Part shown: positions 49,606-60,109 of the stretch, piece by piece
Layout: each line of letters begins with the position of its first letter
How positions within the stretch are numbered: the first letter of the stretch is position 1
Assembly (NCBI RefSeq): GCF_004827385.1
Contig: NZ_SRXN01000005.1
Coordinates: 186,001 to 250,000 of the forward strand
Source of the DNA: Ensifer sp. MPMI2T
GTDB taxonomy: Bacteria > Pseudomonadota > Alphaproteobacteria > Rhizobiales > Rhizobiaceae
Reading direction: 5' to 3'
Length of the DNA: 64,000 nt
Made by a program: the position numbers and the translations under genes
Notes under the pieces: generated by a model
Databases searched by the model: none
Seen by the model: only the letters and a program-made list of their open reading frames with translations
Told to the model about the DNA's origin: nothing

Positions 49606-49959
49606 TCACCCTTTGAAAATGAACGAAGCGCCGGCTGCGATCAGCGCGAAGCCGATGACATGGTGCCAGCCGATCGACTCCTTCAGCCAAAAGATCGAGA
49701 AGATGACGAAGATGGTGAGCGTGATCACCTCCTGCATCGTCTTCAATTGCGCCGCCGAATAGACCGAGTGGCCGATGCGGTTGGCAGGAACGGCCAGCCA
49801 ATATTCGAAGAAGGCGATGCCCCAGCTTGCGACGATGACGATGTAGAGCGGAGACGACGTGAACTTCAGGTGGCCATACCAGGCGAAGGTCATGAACACG
49901 TTGGAGACAAGCAGAAGCAGTACCGGCCAGACATAGGCGGGATTGATGGCGAAGGGCAT
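49606..49959 (-). CDS. DUF486 membrane protein (DMT-like)
   Basis: A 117-residue protein with four hydrophobic segments: YVWPVLLLLVSNVFMTFAWY, then two middle segments, and HHVIGFALIAAGASFIF at the end. It matches the DUF486 family of small DMT-type membrane proteins. The start MPFAINPAY has GAGG upstream. Function unknown. Confidence 0.85.
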   Translation of the reverse strand: MPFAINPAYVWPVLLLLVSNVFMTFAWYGHLKFTSSPLYIVIVASWGIAFFEYWLAVPANRIGHSVYSAAQLKTMQEVITLTIFVIFSIFWLKESIGWHHVIGFALIAAGASFIFKG

Positions 49960-50305
49960 GAAGACCTCGGGAGAGCGCGAATCGTTGCCCGAGGATGAGC
50001 CCATCGGGATCGCCACTGCAAGCGGTTCACCGAGCCCGAACCGCGCTTTCCAGGATCTCGCGGGTGCGGCGCGGATACTCCCGAAGCTTCGCCACCGAGC
50101 GAAACCCGTTTCGGCCGTGTGTTGCTGCGTTGCTTCCACCCTTGCCTGCTGAAACGGATCCCGAGCGATCTTGCACAGCCGATGTGTCGGCGCAATCGCC
50201 GCGTGCACGGGCCAGCCACTAAAGCCGGTCGAAAAACACCCGTTTCGTTTCCCTTTTGTACTCATTCCCCTTCACATTCGGGCTGACTTTGTCCATATTC
50301 CGGCC

Positions 50306-53365
<3,060 letters not shown>

Positions 53366-53441
53366 TCCGATAACAGCGAACGCAGCTGGATGCCTTCATG
53401 GCATTTATACTTCCACCTTTCTTCAGTCGAGCAGGATTACC

Positions 53442-53472
53442 CTCAGGGCGAGTGAGAAGCACTCGCCCTGAG
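53442..53472. other. Perfect hairpin downstream of uvrB
   Basis: CTCAGGGCGAGTG and CACTCGCCCTGAG are 13-base arms around AGAAG. There is no T tract, so it may be a factor-aided terminator or a structural boundary of the accessory patch. Confidence 0.6.
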
Positions 53473-53523
53473 ATATGCATGGCCTTCTACCACGCCCGCT
53501 ACCCCGCCACCCGTAACTCTGTG

Positions 53524-53556
53524 CGCCATATGCCCAGATTGTTCGGGCATATGGCG
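53524..53556. other. Second perfect hairpin upstream of the toxin-antitoxin operon
   Basis: CGCCATATGCCC and GGGCATATGGCG are 12-base arms around a nine-base loop. It ends 65 bases before the start of the DnaB-like/antitoxin gene, so it could be an operator or an element end. Confidence 0.6.
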
Positions 53557-53621
53557 TATGCGTCTGAGCTATGCTATTGTTGAAGTATCGTACCGAGCAT
53601 AAATGACGAAGGTGGTCCTAA

Positions 53622-54992
53622 TTGAAGAATACGGCGCGTAAGCAGGACTACAACTCGCAGATATCTGAGTTCGAACCCGTCACAATCGTGGCGAAGCGGG
53701 CTGCGCACATCGCGCATTCGCGCTCCAAGACTGTCGCCCCTGCGAAGATCCCCACCGAAATCTCAACACTTGATATTCTGTCGGGAGGAGTAAATCGTCG
53801 CGCGGTAACGCTGTTGCTTGGCGGTGATGGCGCCACAAGGACCAAACTAGCGGTGGATATCGCTTGTAACATCGCAGCATCGTATGAACCAGAAGTGCAG
53901 GAAGACGGGACGTTTTTCACGAAAAAAGGTGGCGTCGTTGGATACTATTCTCTGGAGCTCTCTGCAGAGCGGCTTGCAACCATAATATTGGGGGCGCAGA
54001 CAGGAATCAGCCAATCTAGGATCGTTAATGGCAATATTACAGACGAGGAATTTGCGCAGCTTTCCAAATGTTCCGAATTGATGCGAAAGCTGCCTTTGTT
54101 TATCGACCAGACGGCTGAAATTTCTGCAAGTCAAATCTCTGCACGCACTCAAATATTAAAACAAAAGAGGGGGCTCGATGTTCTAATCGTCGATTACATC
54201 GAACTGCTTTCTGACGTAAAGAAAAACACCTATGCAATAATTGACGCACTGGAGAAGCTCGAGGAGATTGCGGATTACCTCGACGTTGCCGTCATCGCAA
54301 TTTCAGAGTCACCGCGGGATTCCTATGAGGTCCTCAAAGCGCCGCGACCGTACGATACGATCTGGATTGACGGAAATAATACTTCTCCTGACCATGACTT
54401 CAACGCTTCGTTTTATCCGAAGGAACTCGCGTCGTATTCTTCACACGATAGGAGAAACAGATCCCCGCATCGTGAAGGCGAGCCAGAGTCGAACGCTGAA
54501 TTTCTTGAGCGCGCTTCGCGCATGTCGGACGATGACCTCTATAGCCACCACACAAACGGCGGCGCTCATCCGAGCAAGTTAGCGGCGACTCTGGGTGGGG
54601 AAAAGGAGCTTGGGAGGTCAATTACGTCGATCGCAGACTTGGCGCGTCTAGTTCAGGATGGGCTGCCAACTTCGACTATAAATACACTGAGCCGCCTTGG
54701 CTTTTCCCATTCAGAAATCGAGCAGATAGTAGCCCCCCGGAGAACCTTGGCACGGCGTCGCGAGCAGGGTCGCCTGAGCCCGTCTGAGGGAGATTCAGTA
54801 ATTCGAGCAACTAGGCTGTTGCTAATGGCAATATCTGTGTTTGGTCGACAGGAGACTGCACTTAGCTGGTTGAGGACGGAGCAAAGAACAAGGCTGGGCG
54901 GCCGCGCGCCTATGAACCTATTGAACTCTGAAGCCGGTGCGGAGGCTGTCGAGGAGATATTACTGCAGGCGCTTTACGGGATGACAGCATGA
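53622..54992 (+). CDS. DnaB-helicase-like domain fused to Xre/MbcA/ParS-type antitoxin
   Basis: A 456-residue protein. Residues about 45-265 align without gaps to the DnaB C-terminal RecA-like domain, including SLELSAERLAT and the Walker B LIVDYIELL. The Walker A region, however, reads LLLGGDGATRTKLA: the Gly and Lys of GKT are replaced by Thr72 and Arg73, so ATP hydrolysis is probably lost. A disordered linker (265-318) leads to the antitoxin toxin-binding domain (about 320-456), with IVAPRRTLARRR, FGRQETALSWL and GGRAPMNLLNSEAGA. It overlaps the RES toxin gene by four bases. Codon use is more AT-rich than neighbouring genes. No DnaB N-terminal or primase-binding domain is evident. Confidence 0.82.
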   Translation: MKNTARKQDYNSQISEFEPVTIVAKRAAHIAHSRSKTVAPAKIPTEISTLDILSGGVNRRAVTLLLGGDGATRTKLAVDIACNIAASYEPEVQEDGTFFTKKGGVVGYYSLELSAERLATIILGAQTGISQSRIVNGNITDEEFAQLSKCSELMRKLPLFIDQTAEISASQISARTQILKQKRGLDVLIVDYIELLSDVKKNTYAIIDALEKLEEIADYLDVAVIAISESPRDSYEVLKAPRPYDTIWIDGNNTSPDHDFNASFYPKELASYSSHDRRNRSPHREGEPESNAEFLERASRMSDDDLYSHHTNGGAHPSKLAATLGGEKELGRSITSIADLARLVQDGLPTSTINTLSRLGFSHSEIEQIVAPRRTLARRREQGRLSPSEGDSVIRATRLLLMAISVFGRQETALSWLRTEQRTRLGGRAPMNLLNSEAGAEAVEEILLQALYGMTA

Positions 54993-55537
54993 GTGCAGAT
55001 ATATTCCGTGTTACAAATGAAGAATTTGCACGCAGTCCTTCGCAGGTCTTAGAAGGAGTCGGAGGCCTAAATGTTCCCGGCAGGTGGCATCTTAAAGGAT
55101 CGAGAGTCACTTATTTTGCGAGCAGCCGCGCCCTTGGACTGCTAGAGCGCTTGGCTCATTTGGATATTGTTCCAGGAGAGGCTCCGTCAACGTGGGTGGC
55201 AGTGAAGTTGAGTGTTTCCCCGCGGCTCTTGGGACCCGACTGTATGCGGCAGATTTCAGCCGACGAGCTCTACAGGCTTGATAAGGACTGGCGAAAACCC
55301 GGCAACAAAACATGCCTTCGGATTGGAGTAGCGTGGTATGGCGACAATAAGCATCTCCTATTGAGGGTGCCATCGGCAATCATCCCTGAGGAATACAACA
55401 CAGTTGTAAATTGCTCGCACCCCCTGCTACCGGTACTTGTTGCTGCCTCAGATTTTGAACGCGCCCCGATCTCCATTGACAGGAGAATAGTGGAGATCCT
55501 TGATCCGGCGGCTATCGCGAAGCGCAGGCAGAGATAG
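54989..55537 (+). CDS. RES-domain toxin
   Basis: A 182-residue protein of the RES family (ParT/MbcT/Res). Key residues are Arg32 in VPGRWHLKG, Tyr42 in VTYFASS, Glu53 in LLERLAH and Ser129 in RVPSAIIPEE, followed by CSHPLL. Characterised members consume NAD+ or ADP-ribosylate host proteins and are held inactive by an antitoxin with the domain found in the upstream gene. It is translationally coupled to that gene (ATGA). The C-terminus runs close to the J-domain pseudogene. GC content is lower than flanks. Confidence 0.88.
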   Translation: MSADIFRVTNEEFARSPSQVLEGVGGLNVPGRWHLKGSRVTYFASSRALGLLERLAHLDIVPGEAPSTWVAVKLSVSPRLLGPDCMRQISADELYRLDKDWRKPGNKTCLRIGVAWYGDNKHLLLRVPSAIIPEEYNTVVNCSHPLLPVLVAASDFERAPISIDRRIVEILDPAAIAKRRQR

Positions 55538-55544
55538 ACAATTA

Positions 55545-56045
55545 GGCCGGCAACTTGCGCGATTGTCAGCCCCGACTCCGCCGCCCTCGCCTTCACCTCC
55601 AACGCCTCCAGCTCATACGAATACCCCTCCAGCATCGTATACGCCTGCTCGATTGCCTCGATCTGCGCTTCGGCGTTCTTGATCGCCTCCCCGATCGACT
55701 GGCTGCGGGCGCGGAGCATCGAGCCGAATACATCGGTTTCCGGCCGCCGGCCGAGGCGGTCGAGGTTGTTTACGGGCATGGGGAGCGGTGGCGCTCGATT
55801 CGAGGATGTGGAAACGTTTTCTGACGATGTCGCCGGAGACTGCGGCGCATGGCGGCGACCCGATCGAGGTTGCGCGCTCGTGTTCTCAAGGCATGAACTC
55901 GTTCAGTATCGTCAGCATCGTCAACCCGTAAAAATTGTAGGATCGGCGAGCAGGGATCGTAGCCGGTGTCGTCATTGACCTTGCGGCGCACCGGTCCTTA
56001 AGCAGGTCGTAGGCCGCCTGCAGCTTGCCCAACTGCTCGCCATCA
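55545..56045 (-). pseudogene. Truncated, frameshifted copy of the J-domain protein gene
   Basis: The minus strand reads pieces nearly identical to the intact gene at 57,224-57,820: GKLQAAYDLLKD near the right end, then RLGRRPETDVFGSMLRARSQ and AQIEAIEQAYTMLEGYSYEL near the left. Frames are broken between them, and the J domain itself (with HPD) is missing. The left end reads through the usual stop (KARAAESGL...). By eye, identity with the intact copy is around 90% over the shared part. Confidence 0.85.
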
Positions 56046-56094
56046 ACAAGCCCACACGCGGATACCGAGCATTTGCCGTGCCGCGCGTGCAATC

Positions 56095-56180
56095 GGACGC
56101 GCAAAGGTCGCTGTAGCGCTTTGAAATTGCTGCGTGATTTTGTTCTTAAATCGACTCCGGTCCAAGGAATCCTGCAGTAG
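56095..56180 (-). repeat. Family A palindromic repeat, copy 7 (degraded)
   Basis: On the minus strand: TCGATTTAAGAACAAAATCA, then CGCAGCAATTTCAAAGCGCT and ACAGCGACCTTTGCGCGTCC. The closing arm of the second hairpin is lost where it abuts the J-gene pseudogene. Confidence 0.65.
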
Positions 56181-56347
56181 CGGCTACGAGTGTGAAGCGG
56201 GTCATCACGGACTGCGCGATCTTCCAGCGACCATCTGAAAAATCTCCAGCATTCCTCGTATTAGCTTTCACCCCCAAACCCCTAATTTTTTAAGGAACTT
56301 TCCCGTCGATACGCAGTTCAGCCTCTACTAAATTAGGGAGGTATAAA

Positions 56348-56815
56348 ATGAAAACCCTAAATTCACTTTTCGCGAGCACCGGTCTGGCTGTTATGTCGGC
56401 CGGCTTTTTAGCATTGGCGGTGGTCCCGGCGTCGAGCCAGAACGTCGAGCGGCCCATACTTACCGCTGATCAGTGCAGTCCCCTCACGGACGCCAACTAT
56501 CAGCTTTGCTGCATCGCGCAGAACCGCGCCATGATCCTCACCGAAGAGCAAATCGCACAATGTCCGCCGTTCTCTACAGCTGCGATTACGAGCGCTGACC
56601 CCTTCGGAACGACTGATAGTACCGGCGGTGGCGGCGGCACCGGCGGTGGCGGCGGTACTGGCGGCGGCGGTGGTGACGGCGGCGGCGGCGGTGCCGGCGG
56701 CGATGTCGGCGGTGGCGTCAACGAGGAAGGCAACGTCGGCGGTGGCGGCGCTGGCGGCAATGTCGGCGGTGGCGTCAGTGAGGAAGGCAGCGCATCCGCG
56801 ACGTCCAGCGACTGA
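56348..56815 (+). CDS. Small exported glycine-rich protein
   Basis: A 155-residue protein. The signal peptide is MKTLNSLFASTGLAVMSAGF with cleavage near ASS. A cysteine-bearing segment (DQCSPLTDANYQLCCIAQN) precedes a Gly-rich tail of (GGGGG)T/D/A and DVGGGVNEEGNVGGG repeats. No family is recognised. The start follows GGGAGG at normal spacing. It lies between the pseudogene and intact copies of the J-domain gene. Confidence 0.75.
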   Translation: MKTLNSLFASTGLAVMSAGFLALAVVPASSQNVERPILTADQCSPLTDANYQLCCIAQNRAMILTEEQIAQCPPFSTAAITSADPFGTTDSTGGGGGTGGGGGTGGGGGDGGGGGAGGDVGGGVNEEGNVGGGGAGGNVGGGVSEEGSASATSSD

Positions 56816-57223
56816 TGATCAAGCGCAGTCTCGCTGGCTCATTGCGGCCGGCGAGACTTTCTTGTTCGTCCTGACGACGGTGCAGCCGATCGGACCAAGC
56901 CTCGGGATTAAGAATTCCGAGGCAGAGGTCAATAGCGCTTGATGTGCTGCGGCAGCCGGTGCCAGTTCTCGTGGCAGACAAGTTTGCTAAAGCGCTTCGC
57001 GTTCAATCGGACTCATGCGACGCGCCTTAGGTCCTTGTCTTTATGCATGTCGTTGTCCCAAAACCGCTGCACACTTTTGGCGACATGCATTAGCGGTCCT
57101 GGTTCACCGTCGGTTGCGAGACGATGGCACGTTCAAATCGGACTGCACCACGGCGGCCTCGCCCGCGGCGGTGGCTATGGCGCTGTGCGACAGGAACAGA
57201 GCAGCGCGTCGGATAATACTACC
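56816..57223. other. 408-base intergenic region between the glycine-rich and J-domain genes
   Basis: Holds a family B repeat (57,003-57,090). The remainder shows no gene. Confidence 0.5.
57003..57090 (+). repeat. Family B palindromic repeat, copy 3
   Basis: ATCGGACTCATGCGACGCGCC, TTTATGCATGTCGTTGTCCC, AAAACCGCTGCACACTTTTG and GCGACATGCAT. It is closely similar to copy 2. Confidence 0.75.
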
Positions 57224-57820
57224 CTACTCCGCCGCCCTTGCCTTCACCTCGATCGCCTCCAGCTCATAGGAATACCCTTCCAACATCGTGTATGCCTGCT
57301 CGATCGCCTCGATCTGCGCTTCGGCGTTCTTGATCGCCTCGGCGATCGACTGGCTGCGGGCGCGCAGCATCGAGCCGAGCACGTCGGTTTCCGGCCGCCG
57401 GCCGAGGCGGTCGAGGTGTTTGCGGACACGGGAGCGGTGGCGCTCGAGTTCGAGGATGTGGAAGCGGTTCTTGACGATGTCGTCCGAGAGTTTGCGGCGC
57501 ATGGCGGCGACCGGATCGAAGCTGCCGGGCTCGCGCTCGTCGAGGATGAAGTCGTTGACCAGCGCTTCGAGCATCATCAGGCCCTTGAGGTCCTTGGGAT
57601 CGGCGAGCTGCGGATCGTAGCCGGTGTCGTCATAGACCTTGCGGCGCACCGGATCCTTGAGCAGGTCATAGGCGGCCTGCAGCTTGCCGAACTGCTCGGC
57701 GTCGCCGCCGCGGTCCGGATGCGCGGTCTTCACCGCGCGGCGATAGGCAGTCCGGATCGCCCGCTCGTCGGCGTCGCGTTCAATTCCAAGGAGGACATAG
57801 GGATCGATCACGCCGGGCAC
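57224..57820 (-). CDS. J-domain (DnaJ-like) protein
   Basis: A 198-residue protein. The J domain is N-terminal: YVLLGIERDADERAIRTAYR, the HPD motif in AHPDRGGDAEQ and KLQAAYDLLKDPVRRKVYDD. The C-terminal ~130 residues are helical and specific to rhizobial relatives. It should stimulate an Hsp70 ATPase. The GTG at 57820 is used, with a weak ribosome-binding site; a second GTG lies three codons on. A broken copy of its 3' two-thirds lies at 55,545. Confidence 0.87.
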   Translation of the reverse strand: MPGVIDPYVLLGIERDADERAIRTAYRRAVKTAHPDRGGDAEQFGKLQAAYDLLKDPVRRKVYDDTGYDPQLADPKDLKGLMMLEALVNDFILDEREPGSFDPVAAMRRKLSDDIVKNRFHILELERHRSRVRKHLDRLGRRPETDVLGSMLRARSQSIAEAIKNAEAQIEAIEQAYTMLEGYSYELEAIEVKARAAE

Positions 57821-58341
57821 CTGTTCTTCATCAATGCAATTCCTCTCGGTTCAGACCTACCGGTTCGCTGCGCCGGCAGCAAGCCCATGGCGGTCGATCC
57901 GTCGCCGCCACGCTCAGCCGAGCGTCGGGACGAAAATGTGGTCAGAAAGAGGCAATCCACGACATTTCCGGGGCGAGTTTGAGGTGCGGGAAACCACGCA
58001 AAAGGCCGGAGGCAAGGCATTGCGGCAGGCTTCAGTGGCTCCGGAAACTCCGCTTGCCTTTTTTCGCGAATACTGCCACTCCTATATTTGTTCGGGCGAT
58101 TTCAATCCCGGAGACTGGACTTTCGTTTGAGCCCGGCCATTCCGCCGGGACTGCCGCAAGCGGCATCGTTGACGTCTTTTCCCCGATATCGTGACCACTC
58201 GACGCCTTTCAGTGCCTAAGGCGCTGAAGACGACCCGTTCGCATCCCTTCGGGGGCGCGAGCACTACCTGCAGCAGCCGATGCGTGTTATTGAAGCGCTG
58301 GGTTGCGGCAAAAAACAGACTGAAGGAAAAGGACTTCTTCC
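57821..58341. other. 521-base region upstream of the cold-shock gene
   Basis: No gene is supported. The last 150 bases probably form the long 5' leader that is usual for cold-shock mRNAs, with an AAGGA-type site near the start codon. Confidence 0.45.
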
Positions 58342-58554
58342 ATGGCCACCAAGGGCACCGTAAAATTCTTCAACCAGGACAAGGGTTTTGGTTTCATCAC
58401 GCCGGAAGGCGGCGCGAAGGACGTTTTCGTCCACATCTCCGCCGTCCAGGCCGCTGGCCTCGCAACCCTGAAGGACGGCCAGCAGGTCTCCTTCGACACC
58501 GAGCCGGACCGCATGGGCAAGGGCCCGAAGGCCGTCAACCTCCAGGCTCTCTGA
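58342..58554 (+). CDS. Cold-shock protein (CspA family)
   Basis: A 70-residue single cold-shock domain. RNP1 is [11 protein letters not shown] and RNP2 is [10 protein letters not shown]. It binds single-stranded RNA and DNA and acts as an RNA chaperone. The gene has its own terminator. Several paralogues usually exist, so the temperature response is not implied. Confidence 0.95.
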   Translation: MATKGTVKFFNQDKGFGFITPEGGAKDVFVHISAVQAAGLATLKDGQQVSFDTEPDRMGKGPKAVNLQAL

Positions 58555-58581
58555 GCCGGACGTTTCGGTTGAAATTTAAAG

Positions 58582-58613
58582 AACGGCGCTTCGCAAGAGG
58601 CGCCGTTTTTTTT
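58582..58613 (+). terminator. Rho-independent terminator of the cold-shock gene
   Basis: AACGGCGC and GCGCCGTT arms around a ten-base loop, followed by a run of T. Confidence 0.9.
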
Positions 58614-58626
58614 GCCGGTGGCTTTC

Positions 58627-58743
58627 GGCAATGCCCCTCATCCGGCCGGCCGGCCACCTTCTCCCCGCACGCGGGGCGAAGGGATCCGGCGCCCTCTTAA
58701 GTCCCCTCGCCCCGCTTGCGGGCAGAGGGCTAGGGTGAGGGGC
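58627..58743. repeat. Family C palindromic repeat, copy 3
   Basis: CCCCTCATCCGGCCGGCCGG, CTTCTCCCCGCACGCGGGGC and the mirrored GCCCCGCTTGCGGGCAGAGG with GCTAGGGTGAGGGGC. It is the most complete copy of family C. Confidence 0.85.
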
Positions 58744-58853
58744 AAAGCGCCGAAAATCGGACCCATCGGATCAAAAAGGCGCGGCCGCTCGCGGCTCCGT
58801 CATTCCTGTGAGCAGCACAGGAATGAGGGCCGCCTGGAGAGTGTCGGCCCGCC

Positions 58854-59993
58854 CTACTCTGCCGCCTGCCGTGCAGTCGCGGCCTCGAACACGGCGTCGA
58901 AGGCGGCGTGGATCACCTCCGGGCCGGCGCCCTTGCGGGTGGCGTCGGCGGAGAGGAACTGGCGGTAGCGCCGGGCGCCGGGCCAGCCCTGGAACAGGCC
59001 GACCATGTGCCGGGTGACATGAACCAGCCGACCGCCGCTCGCGATATGGGCCGCGGCGTAATCCGCCATGGCGTCGCGGACGCCAGCCCAGAAGTCGAGT
59101 GACAGGCGATGATCGCGATCATTGAAAGCATGCGGCTCGATCGGTTCGGGCGCTGCGCCGGTCAGAGGATGGGCGAAATAGCCGTCGGCCGCGGTCAAGA
59201 GGCCGCTGTCGTGATAGGCGGCGCGGCCAAGCATGACGCCGTCCAGGGCCGGCCCGTTTTCGGCTTCGACGGCAGGCTCGACGGCCGCGCCGGCTGACAG
59301 CAGGCGATGATCCAGATGCGAAAGCGCCTGGTCCAGCGTTTGAAGACCGCCGTTGAGACCGATGAAAAGACTCGGATTTTCCGCCTTCAGCCGATGCACG
59401 AGGCCATAGTCGAGCGGCGGGATCTCGCGGTTTTCACGGGGGCTCAGACCTTGCAGCCAGGCCTTACGCGCATGCACCCAGACGGCATCCGTGCCGGCAT
59501 CCTTCACGCGGGCGACAAGGTCGCGCAGCGCCCGCTCGGGATCCTGGTCGTCGACGCCGATGCGGCACTTGACCGTGACGGGAATTCTGACGGCCGCCTT
59601 GATCGCCGCGACGCAGTCGGCGACGAGAGCCGGCTCCTGCATCAGGCAAGCGCCAAAGGCGCCCGACTGCACCCGGTCTGACGGGCAGCCGACATTCATG
59701 TTTATCTCGTCGTAGCCGAAGCCTTCACCGATCCGGGCGGCCTCCGCCAGCTTTGCGGGATCATTGCTGCCAAGCTGCAAGGCGACCGGGTTCTCCGAAG
59801 CGTCGTAGCCGAGCAGTCTCTCGCGATCGCCCCGCAGGATCGCGTCGGCGACGATCATCTCGGTATAAAGCAGCGCATGGCGCGAGAGCTGCCGCGCGAA
59901 GAAGCGGTAGTGCCGGTCAGTCCAGTCGATCATGGGTGCAATGGCGAACACCGGAGCCTTGAAATAACTTACTTTCCTTGCTTTCTCGGGCAT
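58854..59993 (-). CDS. dusA: tRNA-dihydrouridine synthase A
   Basis: A 379-residue flavoenzyme that reduces uridines 20/20a of tRNA. The FMN-site motif is APMIDWTDRHYRFFARQ at the N-terminus, and INMNVGCPSDRVQSGAFGAC contains the catalytic cysteine. VHARKAWLQGLSP and FIGLNGG follow. Length is normal. The 5' end abuts a tyrosine integrase gene, and the first codons (MPEKARKV) may come from the island rather than the original gene. Confidence 0.93.
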   Translation of the reverse strand: MPEKARKVSYFKAPVFAIAPMIDWTDRHYRFFARQLSRHALLYTEMIVADAILRGDRERLLGYDASENPVALQLGSNDPAKLAEAARIGEGFGYDEINMNVGCPSDRVQSGAFGACLMQEPALVADCVAAIKAAVRIPVTVKCRIGVDDQDPERALRDLVARVKDAGTDAVWVHARKAWLQGLSPRENREIPPLDYGLVHRLKAENPSLFIGLNGGLQTLDQALSHLDHRLLSAGAAVEPAVEAENGPALDGVMLGRAAYHDSGLLTAADGYFAHPLTGAAPEPIEPHAFNDRDHRLSLDFWAGVRDAMADYAAAHIASGGRLVHVTRHMVGLFQGWPGARRYRQFLSADATRKGAGPEVIHAAFDAVFEAATARQAAE

Positions 59994-60007
59994 TTTCAGT
60001 GCTCTCT

Positions 60008-60100
60008 TGTCGTACCATTTCCGATCGTTTAACGGCGTTTTCTACTTTTTCTAGACAAAAGTACGTCAGCTGTCGTACCAAATCACCATCAGTCGTACCG
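60008..60100 (+). repeat. Direct repeats beside the integrase gene
   Basis: GTCGTACC occurs at 60009, 60072 and 60092 (and GTCGTACCA again at 60372 inside the integrase). They lie in the spacer between dusA and the integrase and are candidate integrase arm-binding sites or part of the att region. Confidence 0.55.
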
Positions 60101-60109
60101 GAGGCGCCA

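Noticed and set aside
53442-53472. Rho-independent terminator of uvrB
   Set aside because: The stem is perfect but no T tract follows on either strand, so it is listed only as a hairpin.
56620-56800. Possible short tandem repeat array or CRISPR in the glycine-rich gene
   Set aside because: GGC/GGT codon runs for glycine within a gene with a good ribosome-binding site and signal peptide.
57834-58130. 98-codon open frame upstream of the cold-shock gene
   Set aside because: No family resemblance, poor start context, and it overlaps the J-domain gene's upstream region.
59978-60109. Upstream extension of the integrase into the dusA start region
   Set aside because: The downstream GTG at 60,110 has a GGAGG at proper spacing, and the extension has no integrase-like features.
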